Source: Niallia sp. Man26 (GTDB taxonomy: Bacteria > Bacillota > Bacilli > Bacillales > Cytobacillaceae). Taken from it: 64,000 nucleotides of DNA. The notes under the pieces were generated by a model. It saw only the letters and a list, made by a program, of their open reading frames with translations. It searched no databases and was not told where the DNA came from. The translations under genes and the position numbers were made by a program. Numbering within the stretch: the first letter of the stretch is position 1; every line of letters begins with the position of its first letter. Shown one piece after another: positions 35,145-43,290 of this stretch. The stretch spans positions 806,001 to 870,000 of the forward strand of contig NZ_CP095744.1 of the NCBI RefSeq assembly GCF_022049065.2, read 5' to 3'.

Positions 35145-35170
35145 TGAACTGCGCCCCAATTGTTAGACAC
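35145..35170 (+). repeat. Left terminal inverted repeat of the IS
   Basis: Starts TGAACTG and ends GTTAGACAC. It pairs with the reverse complement of 36563-36588. Confidence 0.88.
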
Positions 35171-35191
35171 ATCTAACAATGGGAGGCGCAG
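35149..35191 (+). promoter_or_regulatory. Hairpin hiding the OrfA ribosome site
   Basis: CTGCGCC ... ATTGTTAGA, loop CACA, TCTAACAAT ... GGCGCAG. The 3' arm includes GGGAGG (35181-35186), the ribosome site of OrfA. The structure forms only when transcription enters from outside the element. Confidence 0.65.
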
Positions 35192-35197
35192 TTTTTT

Positions 35198-35710
35198 ATG
35201 GCAAAATATACATCAGAGGAAAAATTACAAGCAGCACTACGGTACTTAGAAGGCAAAGAAAGCTCACATGAAATTGCTAAAACTATTGGAACAGACCATA
35301 AAGCAATTCTTAAATGGGCGAAACAATATGAGTATAACGGTGTAGAAGCTTTTATTAAACGGTATACAAATTATTCAGCACAGTTTAAACTAGACGTACT
35401 AAATTACATGATTGAACATGGTACGTCCTTTATCGAAACTGCGGCTATATTTAATATAGCTACTCCATCTACACTTCGAAGTTGGAACAAACAACTTGAA
35501 ACAAAAGGATTCGATGCCCTTCAATCAAAGAAAAAGGGGCGTCCATCCATGAAAAAAGAAACGAATAAACAACCAAAACAAACACCAGTAGAAGGGTCAA
35601 CAGAAGCACTTCAAGCACGTATTAAGCAACTTGAAATGGAAAACGAGTATTTAAAAAAGTTGAATGCCTTAGTTCAAGCCAAGGAAACATCACCAAAAAA
35701 GACAAAGTAA
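35198..35710 (+). CDS. IS3-family transposase OrfA
   Basis: 170 residues. Two helix-turn-helix units (KLQAALRYLEGKESSHEIAKTIG and VLNYMIEHGTSFIETAAIFNIATPSTLRSW) bind the IS ends. A C-terminal leucine zipper (LQARIKQLEMENEYLKKLNALV) allows multimerisation. It starts at ATG behind GGGAGG. It ends after the slippery run AAAAAAG (35695-35701), where a -1 shift enters OrfB. Confidence 0.93.
   Translation: MAKYTSEEKLQAALRYLEGKESSHEIAKTIGTDHKAILKWAKQYEYNGVEAFIKRYTNYSAQFKLDVLNYMIEHGTSFIETAAIFNIATPSTLRSWNKQLETKGFDALQSKKKGRPSMKKETNKQPKQTPVEGSTEALQARIKQLEMENEYLKKLNALVQAKETSPKKTK
35695..35701 (+). other. Programmed -1 frameshift heptamer
   Basis: A AAA AAG in the OrfA frame, nine bases before the OrfA stop. 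A -1 slip continues as KDKVKVIYELRHKYSVKALAKF into the OrfB frame, producing the OrfAB transposase. Confidence 0.85.
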
Positions 35711-35742
35711 AGGTCATCTATGAATTAAGGCATAAATACTCG

Positions 35743-36552
35743 GTGAAGGCACTTGCCAAATTTGCACAGATTCCACGTAGTACGTACTATGACTTAGTGA
35801 AGAAATTAGATCGACCCGATCTAGATGCCGAGTTAAAAACCGAGATTCAAGCGATTTACAACGAACATGAGGGTCGTTATGGGTACCGACGAATTCGTGA
35901 TGAACTCGCAAATCGTGGGCGAAAAGTGAATCATAAAAAAGTTCAACGCATCATGAAAACCCTTGGTTTAAAGTGCATAGTCAGAATGAAAAAGTATAAA
36001 TCATATAAAGGGACAGTCGGTAAAATCGCATCTAATATTTTAGACCGTAAGTTTACAGTTGAAGTCCCTAATACGAAGTGGGTAACCGATATTTCAGAGC
36101 TTAAATTATTTGGTGAAAAGCTCTATTTATCACCTGTTTTAGACTTATTTAATGGGGAAATAATTACATACACAATTGGTCATAGACCCACGTATTCCCT
36201 TGTTTCAGAAATGTTGGAGAAAGCATTAGAAAAGTTACCAGAGGAACACCAATTACTGATGCATTCCGATAAAGGGTGGCATTATCAAATGAAACAATAT
36301 CGTCACGCACTTGCATCAAGAGGCATTGTGCAAAGTATGTCTCGTAAAGGAAACTGTTACGACGACTCAGTTATGGAGAATTTCTTTGGAATTCTTAAAT
36401 CGGAATTCCTCTACTTAAAGGAATTTGAAAGTATGGAACATTTTAAATTGGAACTTGAAAATTACATAACGTATTACAACACAAAACGCATGAAGGCAAA
36501 ATTAAAAATGAGTCCGATACAATACCGAACTCATTTTATACAAGCTGCCTGA
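35743..36552 (+). CDS. IS3-family transposase OrfB (catalytic domain)
   Basis: 269 codons from GTG 35743, but the frame is open back to the slippery site, so the functional product is probably the OrfAB fusion. It begins with an HTH_21 region (GRYGYRRIRDELANRG). The rve integrase core has DDE residues in TDISELKL, MHSDKGWHY and MENFFGILKSE. The segment YITYYNTKRMKAKLKMSPIQYR is the usual IS3 C-terminus. Confidence 0.93.
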   Translation: MKALAKFAQIPRSTYYDLVKKLDRPDLDAELKTEIQAIYNEHEGRYGYRRIRDELANRGRKVNHKKVQRIMKTLGLKCIVRMKKYKSYKGTVGKIASNILDRKFTVEVPNTKWVTDISELKLFGEKLYLSPVLDLFNGEIITYTIGHRPTYSLVSEMLEKALEKLPEEHQLLMHSDKGWHYQMKQYRHALASRGIVQSMSRKGNCYDDSVMENFFGILKSEFLYLKEFESMEHFKLELENYITYYNTKRMKAKLKMSPIQYRTHFIQAA

Positions 36553-36562
36553 CGAAATAACC

Positions 36563-36588
36563 GTGTCTAACTTTTAGGGGTCACTTCA
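36563..36588 (-). repeat. Right terminal inverted repeat of the IS
   Basis: Reads GTGTCTAAC ... CACTTCA on the plus strand, and is followed immediately by the target duplication CTTT. Confidence 0.88.
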
Positions 36589-36711
36589 CTTTGTGTGGGG
36601 TTTTTTTATGTTTATTTAGATTATGTTAATATTATGAAGTGTAAGGGTACGTATTGAACCCCTACATACTCTCATGTTAATGTTAACAAAAGTGTATCTA
36701 AGGAGGAACAT

Positions 36712-37365
36712 ATGATAAAAGGTATCATCTTCGACTTTGACGGGCTTATTTTTGACACAGAAACACATCAGTATCATTTATTGCAAGAGCTGTTTGCAGA
36801 ACACAGCTGTGAATTGCCATTAGAATTATGGCAAAAGGAAATAGGCACACACACCGATTTTTCCCCATACGTATACCTGGAAGAGCAAGCTAAGAAAAAA
36901 CTGGACTTAGCGGTAATAGAAAGTACCTTCAAAGAGAACTTTTTGAAAAAGCTGGCATCAGAACAGGAGCGACCAGGAGTAAGAGATTATCTGGAAACAG
37001 CCAAATCAGCAGGCTTAAAAATCGGCCTTGCATCCAGCTCCAATTATGAGTGGGTTTCAAGTCATTTAAAAAGATTAGGTCTATTTGATTACTTTGACTG
37101 TATCAAAACCTCTGATGATGTAGAAAAAGTAAAACCAGATCCAGCACTTTACATAGAAGCAGCCCGCTGCCTGGGATTGGAGCCGAAAGAATGTATCGCA
37201 TTTGAAGATTCAGCACACGGAGCGCAAGCTGCAAAAACAGCAGGCTTGAATATTGTCATATTCCCAAACGAAGTAACAAATGCCATGCAGTTCTGTGAAG
37301 TGGATTACCGCTTTGATTCCATGCTGGCAATGCCGCTTAGTGAATTGGTTAGTAAGTATAAGTAA
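36712..37365 (+). CDS. yhcW: HAD-superfamily phosphatase, YhcW-like
   Basis: 217 residues, behind AAGGAGGAAC. The HAD motifs are in order: FDFDGLIFDTE (nucleophile and acid aspartates), LASSSN (motif II), the KVKPDP lysine (motif III) and AFEDSAHG (motif IV). The cap is the alpha-helical subclass I type, as in beta-phosphoglucomutases and phosphoglycolate phosphatases. It resembles B. subtilis YhcW. Substrate unknown, probably a small sugar phosphate. Confidence 0.85.
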   Translation: MIKGIIFDFDGLIFDTETHQYHLLQELFAEHSCELPLELWQKEIGTHTDFSPYVYLEEQAKKKLDLAVIESTFKENFLKKLASEQERPGVRDYLETAKSAGLKIGLASSSNYEWVSSHLKRLGLFDYFDCIKTSDDVEKVKPDPALYIEAARCLGLEPKECIAFEDSAHGAQAAKTAGLNIVIFPNEVTNAMQFCEVDYRFDSMLAMPLSELVSKYK

Positions 37366-37377
37366 TAGAGAGCAAAA

Positions 37378-37414
37378 GAGGAATACCCCCATACAGGAGG
37401 CTATTCCTCTTTTT
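37378..37414. terminator. Bidirectional terminator
   Basis: GAGGAATA and TATTCCTC form the stem, flanked by A and T tracts, between convergent genes. Confidence 0.8.
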
Positions 37415-37423
37415 CCATACCAG

Positions 37424-38338
37424 TTAAATTTCTTTAATCACTATTTCCTTTTCTCTATTAACAAAAAAGTGATAAAGCGCACCATAAAGATTAGCATCGT
37501 TTTGAAACTTACAGACTGTAATGTTAGGATTTGCCATATGGAGCGGGTTCTGTTTTTTTATTTCCTCTAATGCCCATTTTGTTCTTTCAATAAGTATTGG
37601 CTGTGCGCTGATACCGCCGCCAATCGCAAAGATTTCCGGGTCTAATATATATTGCAAGTTTAATATTTGAGAAGCAAGATAAATACAAAATCCATCAAAA
37701 ATAGCATTCGCTTCTTCATCTTGGTTGATGATGTATTCAAATACCGCTTCACCGTCCGTTGGATCGTCCAAATTCTTTGCTTCACCAATACGGCGCACCA
37801 TTTGCACTGCCGAACAATCAGAGCCAAAATATTGGGCTTTTCTTGTTTCCATGTTGATTTTATCCATTACAAAGCTCATTTCACCTGCTGAGAGATTAAC
37901 CCCTCGATGCAGCTTGCCGTCAATAACTATACCTCCGCCTACACCGCTGCCAAGCACTAAGACAACTGCATCCTTAGCACCATTAATGCTTCCAAGCCAT
38001 AGTTCAGCTAATGCCGCACATTTACCATCATTTTCAATGGTAACATCCTTTCCATATCTATCCCCAATTCTTTTCGCTAGATTCACTTCATGAAGAAACG
38101 GGAAAGATCCACCATGATAAATCGTGCCAGTCTCTACATCCACTGTCCCTGGACAGCTGACAGCAATTCCTTTTACTGCAGATAAATCATGATTATCCAA
38201 GATACTGAACAACACCTCTTCAAAATCAGCCAAATTCGTACGAGGCATTGTTTTTTTCCCTTTAGAAGAAATATTTCCTGCAGTATCCATCAACGCATAT
38301 TTAACAAATGTTCCACCGATATCTAGTACGAAATACAT
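37424..38338 (-). CDS. ROK-family sugar kinase (beta-glucoside kinase-like)
   Basis: 304 residues, behind TAGGAG. The ATP loops are FVLDIGGTFVKYAL and VLVLGSGVGGGIVIDG, with the ROK catalytic aspartate in ENDGKCAALAELWLG. The Cys-rich zinc motif found in many ROK kinases and repressors is absent; this region reads MDKINMETRKAQYFGSDC, as in the BglK-type kinases. There is no N-terminal helix-turn-helix, so it is a kinase and not a repressor. It could phosphorylate glucosides taken up without the PTS. Confidence 0.85.
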   Translation of the reverse strand: MYFVLDIGGTFVKYALMDTAGNISSKGKKTMPRTNLADFEEVLFSILDNHDLSAVKGIAVSCPGTVDVETGTIYHGGSFPFLHEVNLAKRIGDRYGKDVTIENDGKCAALAELWLGSINGAKDAVVLVLGSGVGGGIVIDGKLHRGVNLSAGEMSFVMDKINMETRKAQYFGSDCSAVQMVRRIGEAKNLDDPTDGEAVFEYIINQDEEANAIFDGFCIYLASQILNLQYILDPEIFAIGGGISAQPILIERTKWALEEIKKQNPLHMANPNITVCKFQNDANLYGALYHFFVNREKEIVIKEI

Positions 38339-38810
38339 GTATAATTCTCCTAGTCTTTTTTAATAATTTTTAGTTTATCAGAATAGTTGAAGTACTATTA
38401 TATTTCGCCATAGAAATGGATTTTTCCTTTTTTAATGAATAGGCATTTTACTATTACTCATTCCTTCCCTAAAGCTAGGACTCATACTAAAAGTGCGAAC
38501 ACTTATAACCTAATTCCCCTATTCAAAAGCTATATATTTATCATAAAAAACACCTTGTGTTGTGAAAAGATAAGGACTAAGCCAAAGAAAACTTATCCTA
38601 AAGTAAAGCAACTTATAATTTATTTTTGTTTTTTGAGGTAATTTTCCTATTCTCCCTTTATATAAAAAATGTTTTTGTCTAAATTAAGAACAAAATATAC
38701 AAATATCCAAATTTTGATGTAAGTTTTTGATTTTTATAGTAAGTTATTTCGTTAATTCAGGAAATTTGCTCTAAAACCCTTTAAGAAAAACAACCCTTCA
38801 ACAAATATTC

Positions 38811-38849
38811 AAACTTGTTCGTCCATATTGTGAACGATTACACAAGTTT
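38811..38849. repeat. Nested inverted repeat upstream of the broken secreted gene
   Basis: Outer arms AAACTTGT / ACAAGTTT and inner arms GTTC / GAAC, about 75 bases before the ATG at 38926. It is the only marked symmetry in the 587-base gap 38339-38925, which otherwise appears to hold only an AT-rich promoter region. A regulator binding site is possible. Confidence 0.5.
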
Positions 38850-38925
38850 ATTTTAGACATGTTCAGATTAATATATGATTGTTTTGTAACATCAAAATAT
38901 TTATAAAAGGAGTGTGGATTAAACA

Positions 38926-39372
38926 ATGTCAAAGTTTGTAATTTCTTCTGCTCTCGCCCTTGGATTATTAGCAAGTTCAGTAAGTGCTACTGATGTATAA
39001 AATGAGGATGTTGAAGGACCAGCAATCACCTTAGAGGACGAGTCTAGTATTAGCAACAGTGCTTCAGCAAGAGCTGTTTCTTCAGGTAAGGGAACTTTAA
39101 CTGGTTCCAATCCATTAGGACTTAAACCTCGTGCTTCTGCTTCAACAACTGTTAATAGCGGTACAGCTTATTTTTTAAAGGCTAAAGTTAATAGTAACAA
39201 TAATGGTACTTCTACAAGTTCAACCGGATGGCATAGTTTAAATAATACTAGTAAGGTGAGTACTTCAAAACTAGTAGCCTCTACAGAAAAAGCTACTTTC
39301 CACGGATATCATGAATTAAAGAAAAAGAAAACATCATCGTTAGAAACAGCTAACACAACTTTAAAATTCTAA
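38926..39372 (+). pseudogene. Secreted Ser/Thr/Asn-rich protein gene interrupted by an in-frame stop
   Basis: ATG 38926 follows AAAAGGAGTG and encodes a signal peptide (MSKFVISSALALGLLASSVSA). It reaches TAA at codon 25 (38998-39000), just past the cleavage site. The same frame then stays open for 123 more sense codons, to a TAA at 39370. These read as a low-complexity secreted protein ending in FHGYHELKKKKTSS. A single base change in one codon explains the break. No internal start is available. The family is unknown, and a sequencing error or natural polymorphism cannot be excluded. Confidence 0.7.
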
Positions 39373-39377
39373 AATTA

Positions 39378-39405
39378 AAAGCTACAGACATTTCTGTAGC
39401 TTTAT
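39378..39405 (+). terminator. Hairpin between the secreted pseudogene and the membrane protein gene
   Basis: AAAGCTACAGA and TCTGTAGCTTT with a short loop, followed by ATTTAAC. It is probably a partial terminator that lowers read-through into 39425. Confidence 0.65.
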
Positions 39406-39424
39406 TTAACGGAAGGAGATGTCG

Positions 39425-40420
39425 TTGATTAATTTTCTATTTAGAAAAAAAACATTTTTTTTAGCTTTATTACTTTTAATTGTAGTGATTTTTTTAATTA
39501 TACATTTAAATTTGTCTAAAAATTCAGAACGAAGAGAAGAAACAGGCAATATAAAGATTTCTAATGTACCTCAAGATAGCTTAGACCTAGGCGTAGGTTA
39601 TTCACTAGAATTAAACAGTCTAGTCATAGAACAAGAAAGCCAAGTATATGGAACCATTGTAATGGATAGCCCGCAAGATAAATTAGAAGTTCACTTTGAC
39701 AATCGAGGAAATACTGGTAACTATATTTTAAAAGTATTATATGATTACGAAGAAGTCGCTTTTAAAATTGATAATAAAAATTATCAGAGCTCATACCCCT
39801 TTCATTTGGAGACAGGTAAATCAATTAGGTTTCCAATTGAGCTAGCCTCAAATATAACTGCAGATAAGCATTTACATAAGCTATTAGTGGCTGTCTATGC
39901 ATCTCCTGAAAAAAATGCAAGTACAATTGAAGCCATGACAAATGAATATGGAATGACCCTAGACTATGAGATTACTTTTAATAAAAGCAATCAATCGTTT
40001 AACTCTAATAAGGAGTATACTTCTCCTGAAAAAAAGATAAAAGCTGAATATCAAGGATTAATGGTAAATGAAAATTTTAATAATTTTAAAGAAATATTAT
40101 ATCCGCCATACAACCTAAAAGCCAAAAAGGGTGAAAAAATTAAACTAGCTTATAACGCTGGAAAATATCCAGAGGCAAAGGATTATTTAATTATCAGTAT
40201 GCTGGATTGGAAACAAACAGAGATGAATGGTGCACCTTATTTATTTATAAAAAATGATCCTAATTCTATTGATTATGGCACATTTTTTATAAAAGCTCCG
40301 GAAAAAGAGGGCTTATATGAATATTCTGCAGTTATTGTGCCGGATCCCTATAAACATAAAAATGAGGTGATTTTTTCTACGATAGACACCGGTTATCGTT
40401 TTACGATAGAAGTTGAATAG
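39425..40420 (+). CDS. Membrane-anchored extracellular protein of unknown function
   Basis: 331 residues. TTG 39425 lies six bases after AAGGAG; ATG 39419 overlaps the site and is unlikely. One N-terminal transmembrane helix (FFLALLLLIVVIFLIIHL) is followed by about 290 extracellular residues. These appear to form two Ig-like beta domains (LGVGYSLELNSLVIEQ ... and KAEYQGLMVNENF ...). It follows the broken secreted-protein gene by 52 bases, with a hairpin between, so the two look like a pair. No family is recognised. Confidence 0.7.
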   Translation: MINFLFRKKTFFLALLLLIVVIFLIIHLNLSKNSERREETGNIKISNVPQDSLDLGVGYSLELNSLVIEQESQVYGTIVMDSPQDKLEVHFDNRGNTGNYILKVLYDYEEVAFKIDNKNYQSSYPFHLETGKSIRFPIELASNITADKHLHKLLVAVYASPEKNASTIEAMTNEYGMTLDYEITFNKSNQSFNSNKEYTSPEKKIKAEYQGLMVNENFNNFKEILYPPYNLKAKKGEKIKLAYNAGKYPEAKDYLIISMLDWKQTEMNGAPYLFIKNDPNSIDYGTFFIKAPEKEGLYEYSAVIVPDPYKHKNEVIFSTIDTGYRFTIEVE

Positions 40421-40443
40421 TGTGAACATCCGTGATATTAAAA

Positions 40444-40476
40444 AAGAATTCACCCAAATAAGTGAATTCTTCTTTA
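40444..40476. terminator. Bidirectional terminator
   Basis: AAGAATTCAC and GTGAATTCTT stem with A and T flanks, between convergent genes. Confidence 0.8.
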
Positions 40477-40480
40477 ACAT

Positions 40481-41350
40481 CTAGTTATTTGTCTGTATCG
40501 ATTTCTCAGCTAATTCTGCCAGCTCTTGAGCGGTTTTGCTCATTTCTTGCATGGTTGCAGAGAATTCTTGAATAGAACCAGCCTGCGTATCTGTTAATTT
40601 ATTAATATTATTAAACGCATTTCCCAGGTCTTTAATTAAGTTCTGAATGGTTTTTGTAATATCGTTAATTTGACCAACATTATCTTTAGAATTAGTGGCC
40701 AGTTTCCTAATTTCATTTGCTACAACTGAGAAGCCTTTACCAGAGTCTCCGGCTCTGGCTGCTTCAATTGCAGCATTTAGGCCTAACAGGTTGCTCTGGT
40801 CTGATATTCCTTTTACTACAGTCGATATGTTTCCAATTTCCTCAGCACTGTTGCTTACTTGGCTTATTTGAGAGGAAACTTCTGTTACTTGTTCAGAAAG
40901 CTGGGAGACAGATGTACTGATTTCCTCGATGGATGCTGCTGTCTCTTCCACAATAGCCGAAAAACTTTCTGCCATTTCATAAAGCTGGTTTGCCTTCTCT
41001 AGACTTGTCCCTAAACCGACTCCCCCTATTACTCTTCCATTCTCGTCATGTAAAGGGATGGCTCTTGCTATCAATGGAAAACCAAATAATTCTTTCTGTA
41101 CCATCGCCGCTTTGGCTTCATTACGTCTCACTGCCTCTGTAATGATGTCACCTTCCGCTAATGGATCGCCAGGAGTTACATTCAAAGAAAAACTCTTACC
41201 AGGCACATTCATTAATAATTTTTCCGTATCATAAATTCCGATAGTGATATCGTCTTGGACTAAATTATTTAAATAAGGTGCTACTTTAATAAAAGCCTCC
41301 AGCAATTCAGAAGTTACAGCACCTTTATTTTCCTCTTTTACATCTATCAT
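40481..41350 (-). CDS. yfmS: Soluble methyl-accepting chemotaxis receptor, YfmS-like
   Basis: 289 residues, ATG 41350 behind AGAGGTGGAG. It has no transmembrane segments. The first 130 residues form a small sensor ([16 protein letters not shown] ... [14 protein letters not shown]), and the second half is a short MCP signalling hairpin with the conserved tip [29 protein letters not shown]. The length matches B. subtilis YfmS. It directly follows the yfmT-like dehydrogenase gene, with the same order as in B. subtilis, which hints at cytoplasmic sensing of the aldehyde or its product. Confidence 0.9.
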   Translation of the reverse strand: MIDVKEENKGAVTSELLEAFIKVAPYLNNLVQDDITIGIYDTEKLLMNVPGKSFSLNVTPGDPLAEGDIITEAVRRNEAKAAMVQKELFGFPLIARAIPLHDENGRVIGGVGLGTSLEKANQLYEMAESFSAIVEETAASIEEISTSVSQLSEQVTEVSSQISQVSNSAEEIGNISTVVKGISDQSNLLGLNAAIEAARAGDSGKGFSVVANEIRKLATNSKDNVGQINDITKTIQNLIKDLGNAFNNINKLTDTQAGSIQEFSATMQEMSKTAQELAELAEKSIQTNN

Positions 41351-41370
41351 TTCTCCACCTCTTTCTATCA

Positions 41371-42828
41371 TTAATAAGGGAATAACCTTTGTCCGTAATT
41401 AACGGAAATCCATTTTAATGTCGTAAACTCCTCTAAACTCCACTCACCGTTTAAGCGGCCAAGCCCTGATTGTTTTTCACCGCCAAAGGCTACGATTGGT
41501 TCATCGTTAATCGTTACGTCATTTACATGAATCATACCAGTATGGATTTTCTTAGAAATTTCTACTCCTCTTTCCACATTAGCTGTGTGAATAGCACCGC
41601 TCAATCCGAAAGGTGTATTGTTAGCAATAGTGATGGCTTCTTCATCCGTGCTGAAAGGTATGACACAAACTAACGGGCCAAACAATTCTTCTTGAGTTAG
41701 TTTAGATTCTGGATCTTTTACTTCAAGTATAGTAGGCTCTACTAATCTCCCTTTAATTTTTCCTCTTAACAATGGATTTGCACCTTCTTTTATCGCAGTT
41801 TCAATAATGTCTGCTAATACTTGTGCCTGTCTGTCATTGATTACAGGTCCAATTACTGTCTCTGGGTCTCTAGGATCCCCTGTTTTCAATGACGCTGCCT
41901 TTTGAACATATTTGTCAATAAATGTGGAATAAATGGATTCAAGCACTAGAATACGATTTGCAGACATGCAAATTTGTCCTTGATGGGTAAATCGACTAAA
42001 AGTTGCAGCATTAACTGCATATTCTAAATCAGCATCTTCCATCACAATAAACGCGCTATTGCCGCCAAGTTCAAGTAATGGCTTTTTAAAGTTTTTCACA
42101 GCTAATTGGCCAATATAGCTTCCGACTTTAGTTGAACCAGTAAATGAAATGATCCGAGGAATTGGGTGTTCTACAAATGTATCTCCAATTTCTTTAATAT
42201 CTGTGACTACTACATTTAATAGCCCTTTCGGAACTCCTGCTTCTTCAAAAATTTTGCCAATAAGTGTTCCGCCTGTTACTGGCGAATGTTCATGTGGCTT
42301 TAAGACAACACCATTTCCCGCTCCTAAAGCAGGTGCTACTGATTTAACTGATAAGAAGAAAGGAAAATTAAATGGACTAATTACCCCTACTACACCTGCT
42401 GGAATTCTATATAATCTGTTTTCTTTCCCATCCTCTACAGAAGGCAAGATTTTACCTTCCATACGCAATGGGAAAGTTGCAGCTTCCTTTATCATATTTT
42501 TTACTAAACCAATTTCAAACGCTGCTTTAAGTTTTGTGCCACCAAGTTCGTCGATGATTAGGTCTGTAATTTCTTCTTCATGTGCTTCTATGTAAGATAC
42601 TGCTTTCTCGAGGATATCCCGCTTCTTATAAGGATTTACCTTATCCCATTCTTCCTTTGCCTTCTCTGCTGCACGGTATGCCAGATCCACATCGGATTTG
42701 TCTGCGATAATAAAGCTTGTTAAAATCTCATCATTATAAGGATTAATGTTTTCCATCGCTTTGCCGCTATTACCATCTCGCCACTCACCGTTTATAAACT
42801 GCTTTCCTAATGATTCAAAACTTAACAT
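41371..42828 (-). CDS. yfmT: Aldehyde dehydrogenase, YfmT-like (vanillin/benzaldehyde type)
   Basis: 485 residues, behind AAAGGAGG. The NAD-dependent ALDH signatures are VISPFNFP and FTGSTKVG (cofactor), LELGGNSA (general base glutamate) and the catalytic cysteine in HQGQICMSA. The NP-rich C-terminus ends LGRLNGEW. It is very like B. subtilis YfmT, described as a vanillin dehydrogenase. It oxidises aromatic aldehydes to acids. The yfmS-like receptor gene follows after 20 bases. Upstream, 42894-42957 contains a possible attenuator hairpin. Confidence 0.9.
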   Translation of the reverse strand: MLSFESLGKQFINGEWRDGNSGKAMENINPYNDEILTSFIIADKSDVDLAYRAAEKAKEEWDKVNPYKKRDILEKAVSYIEAHEEEITDLIIDELGGTKLKAAFEIGLVKNMIKEAATFPLRMEGKILPSVEDGKENRLYRIPAGVVGVISPFNFPFFLSVKSVAPALGAGNGVVLKPHEHSPVTGGTLIGKIFEEAGVPKGLLNVVVTDIKEIGDTFVEHPIPRIISFTGSTKVGSYIGQLAVKNFKKPLLELGGNSAFIVMEDADLEYAVNAATFSRFTHQGQICMSANRILVLESIYSTFIDKYVQKAASLKTGDPRDPETVIGPVINDRQAQVLADIIETAIKEGANPLLRGKIKGRLVEPTILEVKDPESKLTQEELFGPLVCVIPFSTDEEAITIANNTPFGLSGAIHTANVERGVEISKKIHTGMIHVNDVTINDEPIVAFGGEKQSGLGRLNGEWSLEEFTTLKWISVNYGQRLFPY

Positions 42829-42893
42829 ATTGAATATCCTCCTTTAATTGTGTAAAAGATTTGCTTGCAGATACATGCTCCTGCATTCCTCTA

Positions 42894-42957
42894 ATAAAAA
42901 AACTAAGCACTAACTTTATTTATCAGTCGATAAGCAAAATGTATAAACAGTGCTAAT
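42894..42957 (-). promoter_or_regulatory. Terminator-like hairpin upstream of the yfmT-like gene
   Basis: Minus strand AGCACT ... AGTGCT, with TTATC / GATAA inside, ends in TTTTTTTATTAG some 65 bases before the start codon. It may be an attenuator or an upstream transcript end. The rest of 42958-43224 shows no gene and no known RNA. Confidence 0.4.
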
Positions 42958-43224
42958 TTGTTTCAAGAAGATACTGCATAAAAGAAAGTGCTACCATAAT
43001 ACTAGAAAATCGGTAAAAGCTTTTTCTAGCATACTGTTGTTATTGTATCCTCCTAAGCTATAATTTATCGTAAAAGCTGTAAAACACATTTACCATAATT
43101 ACTAAATAACAACATTGTTGGTATATTATTCTTTAATAATTATTTCGTCATAAATAAATCGATCTTAATAGTTCTAAATACCTAATTGATAATGGTAATC
43201 ATACTCATTAATACTGTTTTCCAC

Positions 43225-43260
43225 ACAAATAAGCCGATTAATGGATGATTAATCGGCTAA
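43225..43260 (-). terminator. Terminator of the MocR regulator gene
   Basis: AGCCGATTAAT and ATTAATCGGCT with a five-base loop, followed by T-rich sequence on both strands. Confidence 0.75.
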
Positions 43261-43290
43261 AATTTTATTTTTCATATATTAATTCTATGT

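Larger units (their letters stand above)
35145..36588 (+). mobile_element. Complete IS3-family (IS150 group) insertion sequence
   Basis: 1,444 bp, bounded by imperfect 26-base inverted repeats that begin TGAA at each end and match at 20 of 26 positions. It is flanked by the 4-base direct repeat CTTT (35141-35144 and 36589-36592). It encodes OrfA and OrfB with a -1 frameshift signal. Ends, reading frames and target duplication are all intact, so the insertion is probably recent and possibly active. Confidence 0.93.

Noticed and set aside
38435..38641. 68-codon plus-strand frame in the long gap before the secreted pseudogene
   Set aside because: No ribosome site, AT-driven composition and no domain; treated as non-coding.
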